A model generated the notes under the pieces. That model searched no databases, was not told the DNA's origin, and saw only the letters and a program-made list of their open reading frames with translations. The translations under genes and the position numbers were made by a program. A stretch of DNA of 64,000 bases from JACMNW01 sp963708425 (GTDB lineage: Bacteria; Pseudomonadota; Alphaproteobacteria; Rhodobacterales; Rhodobacteraceae), in NCBI GenBank assembly GCA_963708425.1, contig OY970206.1:1488001-1552000 (forward strand), written 5' to 3'. Below are positions 51,915-60,900 of the stretch, one piece after another (position 1 is the first letter of the stretch; every line of letters begins with the position of its first letter).

Positions 51915-53657
51915 CTAGTGGGAGTCCTTGCCCACAGGAGCGCCACGGCAACCTTTCAGGAAATCGAGGTCAGCGCCAGTGTCGGCCCCCATCACATGGG
52001 CGTTGTGCAGGAAGGCATAACCGCTTTCCGGCGGTGCCGTGCGGGGCGTCCATTTGGCCAGACGGGCGGCCAGTTCTGCGTCGGAAATGTCCAGATGCAG
52101 GCGGCGGTTTGGCACGTCCAGTTCAATGAAATCGCCATTCTGCACCACCGCCAAAGGCCCGCCCGCAGCAGCTTCGGGTGAGGTGTGCAGCACCACGGTG
52201 CCATATGCGGTGCCCGACATGCGGGCATCGGAAATACGCACCATATCGGTAATGCCCTTGCGCAGAACCTTTGGCGGCAGCCCCATATTGCCCACTTCGG
52301 CCATTCCGGGATAGCCCTTTGGCCCGCAGTTTTTCAGAACCATGACGCAGGTTTCGTCAATATCCAAAGCCTCGTCGTTGATCTTGGCCTTGTAGTCGTC
52401 GATGTCCTCGAACACCACGGCGCGGCCGCGATGCACCAGCAAGGATGGCGTTGCGGCAGACGGTTTCAGCACCGCCCCTTTGGGGGCGAGATTGCCTTTC
52501 AGCACCACGACGCCGCCTGACTTTGCCAGGGCCTTGTCGGTGGGCAAGATCACATCTTCGTTGTGGTTGACCACATCCTTGACCTGATCCCACATGGTTT
52601 CACCGGACACGGTCAGCGCGTCTTTGTGCAGCAAGCCCGCCTCGCCCAGACGTTTGATCACCACGGGCAGGCCACCGGCGTAGAAAAACTCCTCCATCAA
52701 GTATTTTCCCGATGGCATCAGGTTGACGATTGTCGGCACGTCGCGACCGCAGCGATCCCAATCGTCCAGCGTCAGATCAATGCCAACGCGCCCGGCGATA
52801 GCCAGCAGATGGATCACTGCGTTGGTCGATCCGCCGATGGCACCATTGGTGCGGATCGCGTTTTCAAACGCCTCTTTCTTCAGAATGTCGGACGGTTTCA
52901 GATCATCCTTCACCATCTGCACGATGCGCCGCCCGGTCATCTGCGCCATCACCCGGCGGCGCGAATCCACTGCTGGGATGGCGGCATTGCCGGACAGGGC
53001 CATGCCCAAAGCCTCGGCCATGCTCGCCATGGTGCTGGCAGTGCCCATGGTGTTGCACGAACCTGGGCTACGCGACATGCTGGCCTCGGCTTCAAGGAAT
53101 TCCTCTTTGGTCATGGTGCCAGCCTTCACCGCCTCAGAGAACTTCCACAGGTGCGTTCCAGAGCCGACCCGCTCATTCTTGTAATAGCCGTTCAGCATCG
53201 GCCCGCCAGTGACGATGATCGACGGCAAGTCGGTGCTGGCCGCCGCCATCAGCAGGCTTGGCGTGGTCTTATCGCAGCCGACCAGCAGCACACAGCCATC
53301 CATCGGCTGACCGCGCATTTGTTCTTCAACCGCCATCGCGGCCAGATTGCGGAACATCATTGCAGTCGGGCGGAAGGCGGATTCGCTGGTGGAAAATACC
53401 GGCACTTCCACAGGAAAACCGCCCGCCTCGTAGATGCCGTGCTTTACCCGTTGGGCGAGGTCGTTCAGATGGGCGTTGCAGGGCGTCAGTTCCGACCAGG
53501 TGTTCAGAATGCCAATCACCGGGCGGCCATCAAACAGATCCGGCGGGAAGCCTTGGTTCTTCATCCAGCCGCGGTGATAGATATTATCCTTCGACGTGCC
53601 ACCAAACCAAGTTTGCGAGCGCAATTTGCGGGGCCATTTGGCGGGTTTGAAGGTCAT
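51915..53657 (-). CDS. L-arabinonate dehydratase (IlvD/Edd family)
   Basis: 580 aa, [2Fe-2S] dehydratase: L-arabinonate to 2-keto-3-deoxy-L-arabinonate; such enzymes also act on D-fuconate and D-galactonate. Cluster cysteines at C60 (TPCNAHL), C128 (GCDKTTP) and C201 (GSCNTMGTAS) match C59/C127/C200 of the Rhizobium leguminosarum enzyme with an offset of one (from memory); catalytic Ser in SDARMSGTAYG. Eight nt downstream of gguC. Intact, in contrast to the two flanking pathway genes downstream of it. Confidence 0.92.
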   Translation of the reverse strand: MTFKPAKWPRKLRSQTWFGGTSKDNIYHRGWMKNQGFPPDLFDGRPVIGILNTWSELTPCNAHLNDLAQRVKHGIYEAGGFPVEVPVFSTSESAFRPTAMMFRNLAAMAVEEQMRGQPMDGCVLLVGCDKTTPSLLMAAASTDLPSIIVTGGPMLNGYYKNERVGSGTHLWKFSEAVKAGTMTKEEFLEAEASMSRSPGSCNTMGTASTMASMAEALGMALSGNAAIPAVDSRRRVMAQMTGRRIVQMVKDDLKPSDILKKEAFENAIRTNGAIGGSTNAVIHLLAIAGRVGIDLTLDDWDRCGRDVPTIVNLMPSGKYLMEEFFYAGGLPVVIKRLGEAGLLHKDALTVSGETMWDQVKDVVNHNEDVILPTDKALAKSGGVVVLKGNLAPKGAVLKPSAATPSLLVHRGRAVVFEDIDDYKAKINDEALDIDETCVMVLKNCGPKGYPGMAEVGNMGLPPKVLRKGITDMVRISDARMSGTAYGTVVLHTSPEAAAGGPLAVVQNGDFIELDVPNRRLHLDISDAELAARLAKWTPRTAPPESGYAFLHNAHVMGADTGADLDFLKGCRGAPVGKDSH

Positions 53658-53664
53658 CGGAACC

Positions 53665-54654
53665 TCATAATGCTGTGACCGTTACTGCATCCGTTTCGGC
53701 GGCGGCAATCGCCAGCGGGTTTTTCAGAGGCAGGCCAAAAGGGCCTGCTTCAATTTCAAAAACGTCGCCGGATTGCGGTTTGATGCCATCGGCAAAACTA
53801 AGTGTGGCAGTGCCGAACATATGCACATGCACGTCGCCCGGTTGGCGGAACAGCGCGTATTTGAAGTGGTGATGTTCAAGGTTGGCGAAGCTGTGCGACA
53901 TGTTCGCCTCGCCCGACAGGAACGGCTTTTCCCAGATGATTTTGCCATCCCGGCGAATGCGGCTGGTGCCACGAATGTCGGTTGGCAGAGTGCCAACAAG
54001 AATTTCCGGGCCGAACGAGGCGGGGCGCAGTTTGGAATGGGCAAGGAATAGGTAGTTGATCCGTTCAGTCACATGATCGGAAAACTCGTTGGCCAAGGCC
54101 CAGCCGATGCGAAAGGGCTGACCATTCGGGCCAATGATGTAAACGCCAGCAATTTCAGGCTCTTCGCCGCCGTCCAGCGCAAAGCCGGGGGCGGTTAAGG
54201 CGGCACCGGACGCAACGGCCGTGTGGCCATTGCCCTTGTAAAACCACTCCGGTTGCACGCCGACCTTGCCCGGCGCAGGTCGCCCGCCGTCCAGCCCCAT
54301 GCGGAACATTTTCATGCTGTCAGTCAAGGTGTCGGCCTGCAAAGTCGTGTGCATTGCGTCACGGGTGCTGGCCGAACCAAGATGCGTAAGGCCCGTGCCG
54401 GTCAGGTGCATATGCGACGGATCGGGGTGAGTTATGGGCAAAGTAAGGCGGCCTTCGGCAGCAAGACGCGGCAGATCAACCACATCCCCCAAGCCATGCG
54501 CTGCAATCACTGCGGCAAGGGACTGGCCCGCAGTAATCGCTTCAGACGCCAACGCGTAGGTGCTGGCGGCCCCTTTGACGACGGCCGCTTCTGATCCGTC
54601 ACGCAGGACAACAGCGATGGTGCCATCCGCTTGGATGATCTGGGAAATCAGCAT
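53665..54654 (-). CDS. gguC: GguC / AraD1-family FAH-fold protein
   Basis: 329 aa. FAH-superfamily fold with HLTGTGLTHLGSA, GVQPEWFYKGNG, EPEIAGVYIIG and LRPASFGPEILVG, the GguC signature. Homologues sit with chvE-gguAB and arabinonate dehydratase; the AraD1 subgroup is thought to act on 2-keto-3-deoxy-L-arabinonate, giving alpha-ketoglutaric semialdehyde. Metal-dependent hydrolase/dehydratase, cytoplasmic. Seven nt from gguB. Confidence 0.87.
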   Translation of the reverse strand: MLISQIIQADGTIAVVLRDGSEAAVVKGAASTYALASEAITAGQSLAAVIAAHGLGDVVDLPRLAAEGRLTLPITHPDPSHMHLTGTGLTHLGSASTRDAMHTTLQADTLTDSMKMFRMGLDGGRPAPGKVGVQPEWFYKGNGHTAVASGAALTAPGFALDGGEEPEIAGVYIIGPNGQPFRIGWALANEFSDHVTERINYLFLAHSKLRPASFGPEILVGTLPTDIRGTSRIRRDGKIIWEKPFLSGEANMSHSFANLEHHHFKYALFRQPGDVHVHMFGTATLSFADGIKPQSGDVFEIEAGPFGLPLKNPLAIAAAETDAVTVTAL

Positions 54655-54661
54655 ATACGCC

Positions 54662-55843
54662 TCATTTATTCTTGTTGTAGACGTCGAAGATGACGGCGGC
54701 CAGCAGGACCAAGCCCTTGATCACCTGTTGATAATCAATGCCAATGCCCAGAATGGACATGCCGTTGTTCATCAGGCCCATAATCAAGGCACCGACCACG
54801 ACGCCCAGAATTTTGCCAACCCCGCCCGACATCGACGCCCCGCCGATGAACACGGCCGCGATCACGTCCAATTCAAACCCGCCGCCCGCTTTCGGGGTGG
54901 AAGAATTCAAGCGCGCCGCGACGATCATCCCCGCCAACGCCGCCAGAACGCCCATGTTGCAAAACGTCAGGAACACCAGCCGGTCGGTCTTGATCCCCGA
55001 CAGCTTCGCGGCCTTTTCATTGCCGCCCAGCGCATAGATGCGCCGACCCGTCGTGGTATTTTCGGTGAAAAACGCATATAGCACGGTCAGGATCGACAGG
55101 ATCACCACCACATTCGGCAGCCCCCGGTGCGACGCCAGCTTATAGCCCACAAACATCAAAGCCGCCGCGACGATGGCGTTGCGGATGGTGAAAATCACCA
55201 TCGGTTCCGGCTCCATCCCGAATTCGGCATCCCGGTTGCGGGCACGCCAGCCAAGAAAGACAATCGCCAAAGCGGCAATTGCTGCCACGATCAGGGCGGT
55301 GATATTCGGCTTACCCTCCCCCACCAGATCGGGAATGAAACCGGTAGACAGCGACTGAAACGTTTTGGGGAACGGGCCGATATTCTGGCCATTCAGCAGC
55401 CACAGCGTCAACCCGCGAAACACCAGCATCCCCGCCAGTGTCACGATAAACGACGGAATCCGCCAATAGGCGATCCAATAGCCCTGCGCCGCCCCGATCA
55501 ACAGGCCGACGCTCAGGCAAGCGGGCACAACTGCGATCACCGGCCAATCCAGATTGACCGTCAGCACCGCTGCCACCGCCCCGGTAAAGCCGACAACCGA
55601 CCCGACTGACAGGTCGATATGCCCGGCGACGATGACCAACAGCATCCCCAGCGCCATGATGATGACGTAAGAGTTTTGCAGGAACAGGTTGGTGATGTTC
55701 TGCGCCGACAGGAAATCAACGTCCAGCACGACCCGCACGATGATGGTGAAGAACAGCACAATGGCGACCAGCGCCATCATCATGCCGTTTTCCCGCAAGT
55801 GGCCGCCCAGATGCGCCCCAAGACCCTTTTGTTCCGCCATCAC
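54662..55843 (-). CDS. gguB: Multiple-sugar ABC transporter permease
   Basis: 393 aa with about ten membrane segments, RbsC/XylH/MmsB type: MLLVIVAGHIDLSVGSVVGFTG, IPSFIVTLAGMLVFRG, YALGGNEKAAKLSGI and GGASMSGGVGKILGVVVGALIMG. ATG overlaps the gguA stop (ATGA). Partner of GguA and ChvE in arabinose/galactose/xylose uptake. Confidence 0.94.
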   Translation of the reverse strand: MMAEQKGLGAHLGGHLRENGMMMALVAIVLFFTIIVRVVLDVDFLSAQNITNLFLQNSYVIIMALGMLLVIVAGHIDLSVGSVVGFTGAVAAVLTVNLDWPVIAVVPACLSVGLLIGAAQGYWIAYWRIPSFIVTLAGMLVFRGLTLWLLNGQNIGPFPKTFQSLSTGFIPDLVGEGKPNITALIVAAIAALAIVFLGWRARNRDAEFGMEPEPMVIFTIRNAIVAAALMFVGYKLASHRGLPNVVVILSILTVLYAFFTENTTTGRRIYALGGNEKAAKLSGIKTDRLVFLTFCNMGVLAALAGMIVAARLNSSTPKAGGGFELDVIAAVFIGGASMSGGVGKILGVVVGALIMGLMNNGMSILGIGIDYQQVIKGLVLLAAVIFDVYNKNK

Positions 55844-57399
55844 GCAGCCTTTCCAGCTTTGTTGGACCCGGTGGTGGTTGGGTCATCACTTTTCAATATC
55901 AACGCCATGATACGTTCCTGACTGGCCTCCTCGCGGGACAATTCGCCCACGATGCGGCCTTCGTTCATCACATAAATCCGGTCGCACATGCCCAGCAGTT
56001 CGGGCATTTCCGAACTGATCATCACCACGCCCCGGCCTTGGGCGGCCAAATCGTTCATAATCGCATAGATCTCAAACTTGGCACCCACGTCGATGCCGCG
56101 CGTGGGTTCATCAAGGATGAGTACCTGTGGATCGGTGAACAGCCATTTTGACAGCACCACTTTTTGCTGATTACCGCCCGACAGGTTTACCACCTTTTGG
56201 AACACCCCGGGCGTACGGATGGTCATTGCGGTGCGATAGCCTTCGGCCACCTGTGTTTCGCGCCGCTTGTCCAGCACACCACGCGCCGACACGCCCATCA
56301 GGTTGGCCAACGTGATGTTGCGCACAATCGGTTCGTCCAGCACCAGCCCCAGCACCTTGCGGTCTTCGGTTACATAAGACAGCCCCGCCGCGACGGCTTT
56401 GGACACGGTGGAGGTATCAACCACCTTCCCGCCGATCTGCACCGTGCCGGAAATATTGGTGCCATAGCTTTTGCCAAACAGGCTCATCGCCAGTTCGGTG
56501 CGCCCTGCGCCCATAAGGCCCGCGATGCCGACAATCTCGCCCTTGCGGACGGTAAAGGCGGCGTCGCGGATCATCTGGCGGCCCTTTTGCTCGGGGTGCC
56601 AAACGTTCCAATCCGACACCTCCAGCAGCGTCTCGCCAATGTCCGGCACCCGGTCAGGATAGCGGTGCGCCATATCGCGGCCCACCATATCGCGGATGAT
56701 GCGATCTTCGGAAATCTCGGCTTTGGTCAGCGTGGACACCGAAGCGCCATCGCGAATGATGGTGATACGGTCGGCCACGCGGTTGATTTCGTTCAGCTTA
56801 TGGCTTATCAGAATGGATGTGATGCCCTGCGCCTTCAACTCCAGCAGCAAATCCAGCAGCTTCTGGCTGTCGTTTTCCTGTAAGGCAGCGGTGGGTTCAT
56901 CCAGGATCAGCAGGCGCACGTCTTTGGCCAGCGCCTTGGCGATTTCGATCAGCTGTTGCTTGCCGACACCCAGCTTTTCCACCTTGGTCGACGGGGCCTC
57001 ATACAGGCCCACCTTCGCCAACAATGCTTCGGTCTTTTGAAAGGTCTCAGGCCAGTTGATCACGCCGCCCTTTGCCACTTCGTTGCCCAGAAACAGATTC
57101 TCGGCAATCGACAACAAGGGCACCAGCGCAAGTTCTTGGTGAATGATAATGATGCCCTTCGCCTCGGAATCCGAGATAGAGCGGTTCATCAGGGTCGCCC
57201 CGTCGTATCGGATTTCTCCCTCATACGATCCATGCGGATAGATGCCCGAAAGCACCTTCATCAGGGTGGATTTGCCGGCCCCATTTTCACCGCAGATCGC
57301 GTGAATCTCGCCCGCTTCGACAGTTAAGTTCACGTTGTCCAACGCACGAACGCCGGGGAAGACCTTGCCAATTCCTCGCATTTCCAGAAGTGCCGTCAT
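55840..57399 (-). CDS. gguA: Multiple-sugar ABC transporter ATP-binding protein
   Basis: 519 aa from the ATG at 57399 (GGGGGGAA about 7 nt upstream); the longer frame to 57435 overlaps the intergenic hairpin. MglA/XylG-type double ATPase: Walker A GENGAGKSTLMKVL, signature KLGVGKQQL and Walker B LLILDEPTAAL in the first half; degenerate Walker A GLMGAGRTEL, signature LSGGNQQKVVLSKWL and VLILDEPTRGIDVG in the second, as normal for the family. Confidence 0.95.
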   Translation of the reverse strand: MTALLEMRGIGKVFPGVRALDNVNLTVEAGEIHAICGENGAGKSTLMKVLSGIYPHGSYEGEIRYDGATLMNRSISDSEAKGIIIIHQELALVPLLSIAENLFLGNEVAKGGVINWPETFQKTEALLAKVGLYEAPSTKVEKLGVGKQQLIEIAKALAKDVRLLILDEPTAALQENDSQKLLDLLLELKAQGITSILISHKLNEINRVADRITIIRDGASVSTLTKAEISEDRIIRDMVGRDMAHRYPDRVPDIGETLLEVSDWNVWHPEQKGRQMIRDAAFTVRKGEIVGIAGLMGAGRTELAMSLFGKSYGTNISGTVQIGGKVVDTSTVSKAVAAGLSYVTEDRKVLGLVLDEPIVRNITLANLMGVSARGVLDKRRETQVAEGYRTAMTIRTPGVFQKVVNLSGGNQQKVVLSKWLFTDPQVLILDEPTRGIDVGAKFEIYAIMNDLAAQGRGVVMISSEMPELLGMCDRIYVMNEGRIVGELSREEASQERIMALILKSDDPTTTGSNKAGKAA

Positions 57400-57422
57400 C
57401 GAATTCCCCCCGGAAAGAACCA

Positions 57423-57454
57423 TGTCCGCCCCCAAAAAGCGAAGGGGGCGGACA
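57423..57454 (-). terminator. Strong hairpin between chvE and gguA
   Basis: TGTCCGCCCCC, a 10-nt loop, GGGGGCGGACA: perfect 11-bp stem 17 nt after the chvE stop. No T run follows on the minus strand, so it more likely protects the chvE mRNA 3' end or attenuates transcription than terminates fully. Confidence 0.65.
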
Positions 57455-57470
57455 CGGGTGGCGTGGCTGA

Positions 57471-58541
57471 TTACTTCAGCTGATCAGCGGTGTAATAGCC
57501 CGAGCCGACAAGAAGTTCCTCGTAGTTCGACACATTCACCGGCAGCGGCTCCAGCAGGTAGGACGGCACAACTTTGACGCCGTTGTCATAGGTTTTGGTG
57601 TCGTTGATTTCCGGCTCGGTGCCAGACACCAGCGCATCGACCATCTTCACGGTCACACCAGCCAGCGTGCGGGTGTCCTTGAAGATTGACGAATACTGCT
57701 CGCCCGCGATCATCGACTTGACCGACGGGATTTCGCAATCCTGACCGGTGACGATCGGCATCTTCAGATCCCCGGAGCCATAGCCCACGCCCTTGACCGA
57801 CGATAGAATGCCGATCGACAGGCCGTCATAAGGCGACAGCGCGCCGTGCAGGGACTTTTCGCCGTAGTTGGCCGACAGCAGGTTGTCCATACGGGATTGG
57901 GCTACAGCGCCATCCCAACGCAGCGTGCCAACCACGTCCATGCCCATCTGGCCCGATGGCACCGCAATCGTGCCATCTGCGATCAGCGGATCAAGAACCG
58001 ACATCGCGCCATTGTAGAAGAAGAAGGCGTTGTTGTCGTCCGGGCTACCGCCGAACAGTTCGACGTTCCAAGGCTTTTGATCCGGGAAACGCTCTTTCAG
58101 GCCTTCAACCAGCGAGGTCGCTTGCTGCACGCCGACTTTGAAATTGTCAAAGGTGGCATAGTAGTCAACCGAGCCGCTATCACGGATCAAGCGGTCATAG
58201 GCAATGACCTTGATGCCAGCGGCTGCAGCGTTGTCCAGCGCGTTCGACAGCGTCGTGCCGTCGATGGCGGCAATGACCAGAACCTTGACACCCTTGGTGA
58301 TCATGTTCTCGATCTGGGCCAACTGGTTCGGGATGTCATCTTCTGCGTATTGCAGATCGGTGCCATAGCCAGCTTCGGTGAACTGCTTCACCATCGAGTC
58401 GCCGTCCGAAATCCAGCGCGCCGATGATTTGGTCGGCATCGAAATGCCGATGGTGCCTTTGTCTTGTGCAAAGGACGGAACTGCGACAGATGCCGTCGCA
58501 GCCGCTACAAGCGCCAAAAGCGCCCGACGTGTTAGTTGCAT
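57471..58541 (-). CDS. chvE: Multiple sugar-binding periplasmic receptor ChvE
   Basis: 356 aa from the ATG at 58541 (GGGAGG about 6 nt upstream). Signal peptide 1-25 (RRALLALVAAATASVAVPSFAQ). Periplasmic-binding fold: IGISMPTKSSARWISDGDSMV, QYAEDDIPNQLAQIENMI, VLVIAAIDGT and VELFGGSPDDNNAFFFYNGAM are the hallmark segments of Agrobacterium ChvE, which binds galactose, arabinose, glucose and xylose. Divergent from a LysR regulator as in the gbpR-chvE pair. Confidence 0.95.
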   Translation of the reverse strand: MQLTRRALLALVAAATASVAVPSFAQDKGTIGISMPTKSSARWISDGDSMVKQFTEAGYGTDLQYAEDDIPNQLAQIENMITKGVKVLVIAAIDGTTLSNALDNAAAAGIKVIAYDRLIRDSGSVDYYATFDNFKVGVQQATSLVEGLKERFPDQKPWNVELFGGSPDDNNAFFFYNGAMSVLDPLIADGTIAVPSGQMGMDVVGTLRWDGAVAQSRMDNLLSANYGEKSLHGALSPYDGLSIGILSSVKGVGYGSGDLKMPIVTGQDCEIPSVKSMIAGEQYSSIFKDTRTLAGVTVKMVDALVSGTEPEINDTKTYDNGVKVVPSYLLEPLPVNVSNYEELLVGSGYYTADQLK

Positions 58542-58640
58542 TGTAATCCTCCCAGAGACGCCCTTGGGCGCAAGTTGGCAAATCTTCCGACACAGGCGCT
58601 GTCCGCCTCTTCCTGCCGCGCGCAAAGGATTGCAGGTTCC

Positions 58641-58680
58641 ATGTATATCCGTCAAATGATGTTATTGGATCAATACATAT
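58641..58680. promoter_or_regulatory. ATGTAT...ATACAT inverted repeat in the chvE/gbpR gap
   Basis: ATGTAT (58641-58646) and ATACAT (58673-58678) with a 26-nt spacer between divergent chvE and its LysR regulator. A candidate LysR operator; the arms are short. Confidence 0.35.
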
Positions 58681-58687
58681 CGGAAAT

Positions 58688-59629
58688 GTGATGTCTCAAG
58701 CCAGACAACCCGACGCGCTGCTGAGCCGGGGAATGAAACTAAGCCATTTGCGGATGATGGCGGCCTTTGCCGAATCCGGGCAGATCGGGGCGGCGGCGCA
58801 GGCCATGGGCATCACCCAGCCCGCCGCTTCGCGCCTGCTGTCCGAGGTAGAGCGAATCGTGGGCACGCCGGTGCACACCCGGTCAGGGCGTGGCGTCAGC
58901 CTGACAGCGGCGGGGATCATGCTGGCGCGACGGGCCGAACGGGTGCTGATGGAGATGCGCGACGCCGCGCGCGAGATGGCCGAGGCGGGGGGCGGGCAGG
59001 TTGGCACCGTCGGTATCGGGGCCGTAACCGCCCCGGCGCTTAACAATGTGCTGCCCGCATTGCGCACCGCGCGGTTGTCACATCCCGGCATTCTGACCGA
59101 GGTCGTCGTGGCCAGTTCCGAAGTTTTGTTCGAACAACTGCTGTCAGGCCGCATTGATTTCGCCATCGCCCGCATCCCCAACGGGGGCGACCCCGCCCAG
59201 ATCGACGCGCGGATAATCGCGCCGGAACCTGTCGCCTTGATGGTGCGCAAGGACCACCGGCTTGCCAACGCGGTGCCTGCACGCAACGCTGATCTGTTGG
59301 ATTTCGACTGGGTCATGCCGGGGAGCGACAGCCCCTTGGGTGCCGCTGTCTTGGCGCGACTGGCGGAACTGGGCTTGCCTGCGCCGCAGCAACGCCTGTC
59401 CACCGCGTCGTTTCTGCTGACATTGGCGCTGTTGCAACAATCGAATTCGATTGCCCCCTTGGCCCAAGCTGTGGCCGACCAATTTGCCAGCGGACCTGAC
59501 GCCGCCTTTGCTATCGTCCGTGCGGATCTGGCGATCAGCGTTGCCCCTTATAGCCTGCTCACCCGGCGCGGGGTTTTTCTGCCCCCCGCCGCCCGCACCA
59601 TCCTTGATCTGATCACGCAAGGCCTGTGA
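58688..59629 (+). CDS. gbpR: LysR-family regulator of chvE (GbpR-like)
   Basis: 313 aa. HTH with LSHLRMMAAFAESGQIGAAAQAMGITQPAASRLLSEVERIVG, then LysR effector domain (VGTVGIGAVTAPALNNVLPAL). GbpR of Agrobacterium is encoded next to chvE and controls it in response to arabinose, galactose and fucose; here it is divergent by 146 bp. Symbol assigned by position and overall resemblance. Confidence 0.8.
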   Translation: MMSQARQPDALLSRGMKLSHLRMMAAFAESGQIGAAAQAMGITQPAASRLLSEVERIVGTPVHTRSGRGVSLTAAGIMLARRAERVLMEMRDAAREMAEAGGGQVGTVGIGAVTAPALNNVLPALRTARLSHPGILTEVVVASSEVLFEQLLSGRIDFAIARIPNGGDPAQIDARIIAPEPVALMVRKDHRLANAVPARNADLLDFDWVMPGSDSPLGAAVLARLAELGLPAPQQRLSTASFLLTLALLQQSNSIAPLAQAVADQFASGPDAAFAIVRADLAISVAPYSLLTRRGVFLPPAARTILDLITQGL

Positions 59630-59931
59630 CCCCATGCCGCTTAAGGGCCGCCTGATCACCAGCCCGTGCTGGCAACTTTCATCACTCGCGCCGCTGCCAA
59701 GCCGGGCGGAGAAGCTAGGGTTGCTAGGCTGATCACATTTAGCCTTGCAAAACCTCCACAGCATGGAATTTCACAAGGTATATATTAGTGCACAACCAAC
59801 TAGATCGTGGTCTCGGCCCTCGATGAACAAGCGGTCGTCGTTCTCATGAGCCCACGGAAAATGGGAAAAACCAACCTCTCACTAGAGATCGTAGCTGTCG
59901 CTTCGCCCTTAAATGAGTTCTGCCTCAATCT
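59630..59931. other. Intergenic stretch after gbpR with an orphan operator-like motif
   Basis: 302 bp with no convincing gene. At about 59779-59792 it contains TATATATTAGTGCA, close to the reverse complement of the 30998 site (GATATATTAGTGCA). The following genes have been replaced by IS debris, so this may be the promoter of a lost member of the GntR regulon. Confidence 0.35.
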
Positions 59932-59972
59932 GTGTGACGCAACTATCCTTTGAGGTGACAGATCAGGGGGGT
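59932..59972 (+). mobile_element. ISL3-family left-end fragment
   Basis: GCCTCAATCTGTGTGACGC and the following ACTATCC ... ACAGATCAGG parallel the left end of the ISL3 element at 48751. The fragment is cut after about 41 bp by the IS3 terminus beginning TGGACC. Confidence 0.6.
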
Positions 59973-60900
59973 TGGACCAGCACCGGTTTTGTTCCGGTCA
60001 GGTAATCATGTTAGGCGGCGCTTTGTTCGAAGGCCACGGGTGATTTCCAGCCGAGGGCTGAGTGTTTGCGGCGCGGGTTGTAGAAGCCGTTGATGTATTC
60101 GAAAAGGGCGACTTCGACCTGAAGACGGGTTTGCCAGTTTCTGCGCCAGACCAGTTCGGCTTTCAGCGACTTGAAGAAGCTTTCGATGGTGGAATTGTCG
60201 TAACAATTGCCTTTCCCGCTCATCGATACCTTGAACCCGTGCTGGCGCAGAAGCTTCTGATAGTCATGGGCACAGTATTGCGAGCCGCGATCCGTGTGAT
60301 GAATACAGCCCCGTGGCGGTCTGCGCAGGGCAATTGCCATGTTTAGCGCCCTCAGGGCCAGATCCTGCTTCATGCGGTTGCTGATGGCCCAGCCGACCAC
60401 ACGCCTGGAGAAAAGATCAAGGATGACATCAAGATAGACCCAGCCTCCGCGCGTCCAGACATAGGTGATGTCGCCTGCCCACTTCTGGTTCGGCCCGCTC
60501 GCCGTGAAGTCTTGCCGCAAGAGATTTGGCGCGATGTTGAAAGCGTGGTCGCTGTCGGTGGTGCGCTTGAACTTCCGGCTGCGGATGACCCGAATGCCGT
60601 TCTGGCGCATCAGTCGGCCAACCCTGCGCTGGCCGACGCGCAGGCCCAGCTCGTTCAACTCCTCCGTCATGCGAGGCCTGCCGTAGTGCCCAAGCTCAGG
60701 CGGTGCTGGTCGCGAATATGGGCCAATAGCACCATGTCGCGCCGCGGCCGGTGCGACGGGGCCGGTGCTTCCAGGCATGGAGGCCACGCTCTGAAACGCC
60801 TATCAGGCGGCAGAGATGGACGTGGGTCAGGGTGCCGCGATACTCGGCAATATACTGAAACTTCGCGGTTTTTTAACCGCGAAGAACATTGCCGCCTTTT
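59973..60900 (-). mobile_element. IS3-family element, 5'-truncated and frameshifted
   Basis: Terminus TGGACC at 59973. Minus-strand orfB: GRPRMTEELNELGLRVGQRRV, then DDE integrase core ITYVWTRGGWVYLDVILDLFSRRVVGWA, HTDRGSQYCAHDYQ and FFKSLKAELVW, ending at 60011. The N-terminal part (FQYIAEYRGTLTHVHLC) is in another frame, with a break near 60690. Just upstream is the end of orfA (RKKAAMFFAVKK) and an A6 slippery run inside a perfect hairpin (60861-60884), the usual programmed -1 frameshift site. orfA is cut at about 60900. Confidence 0.8.
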
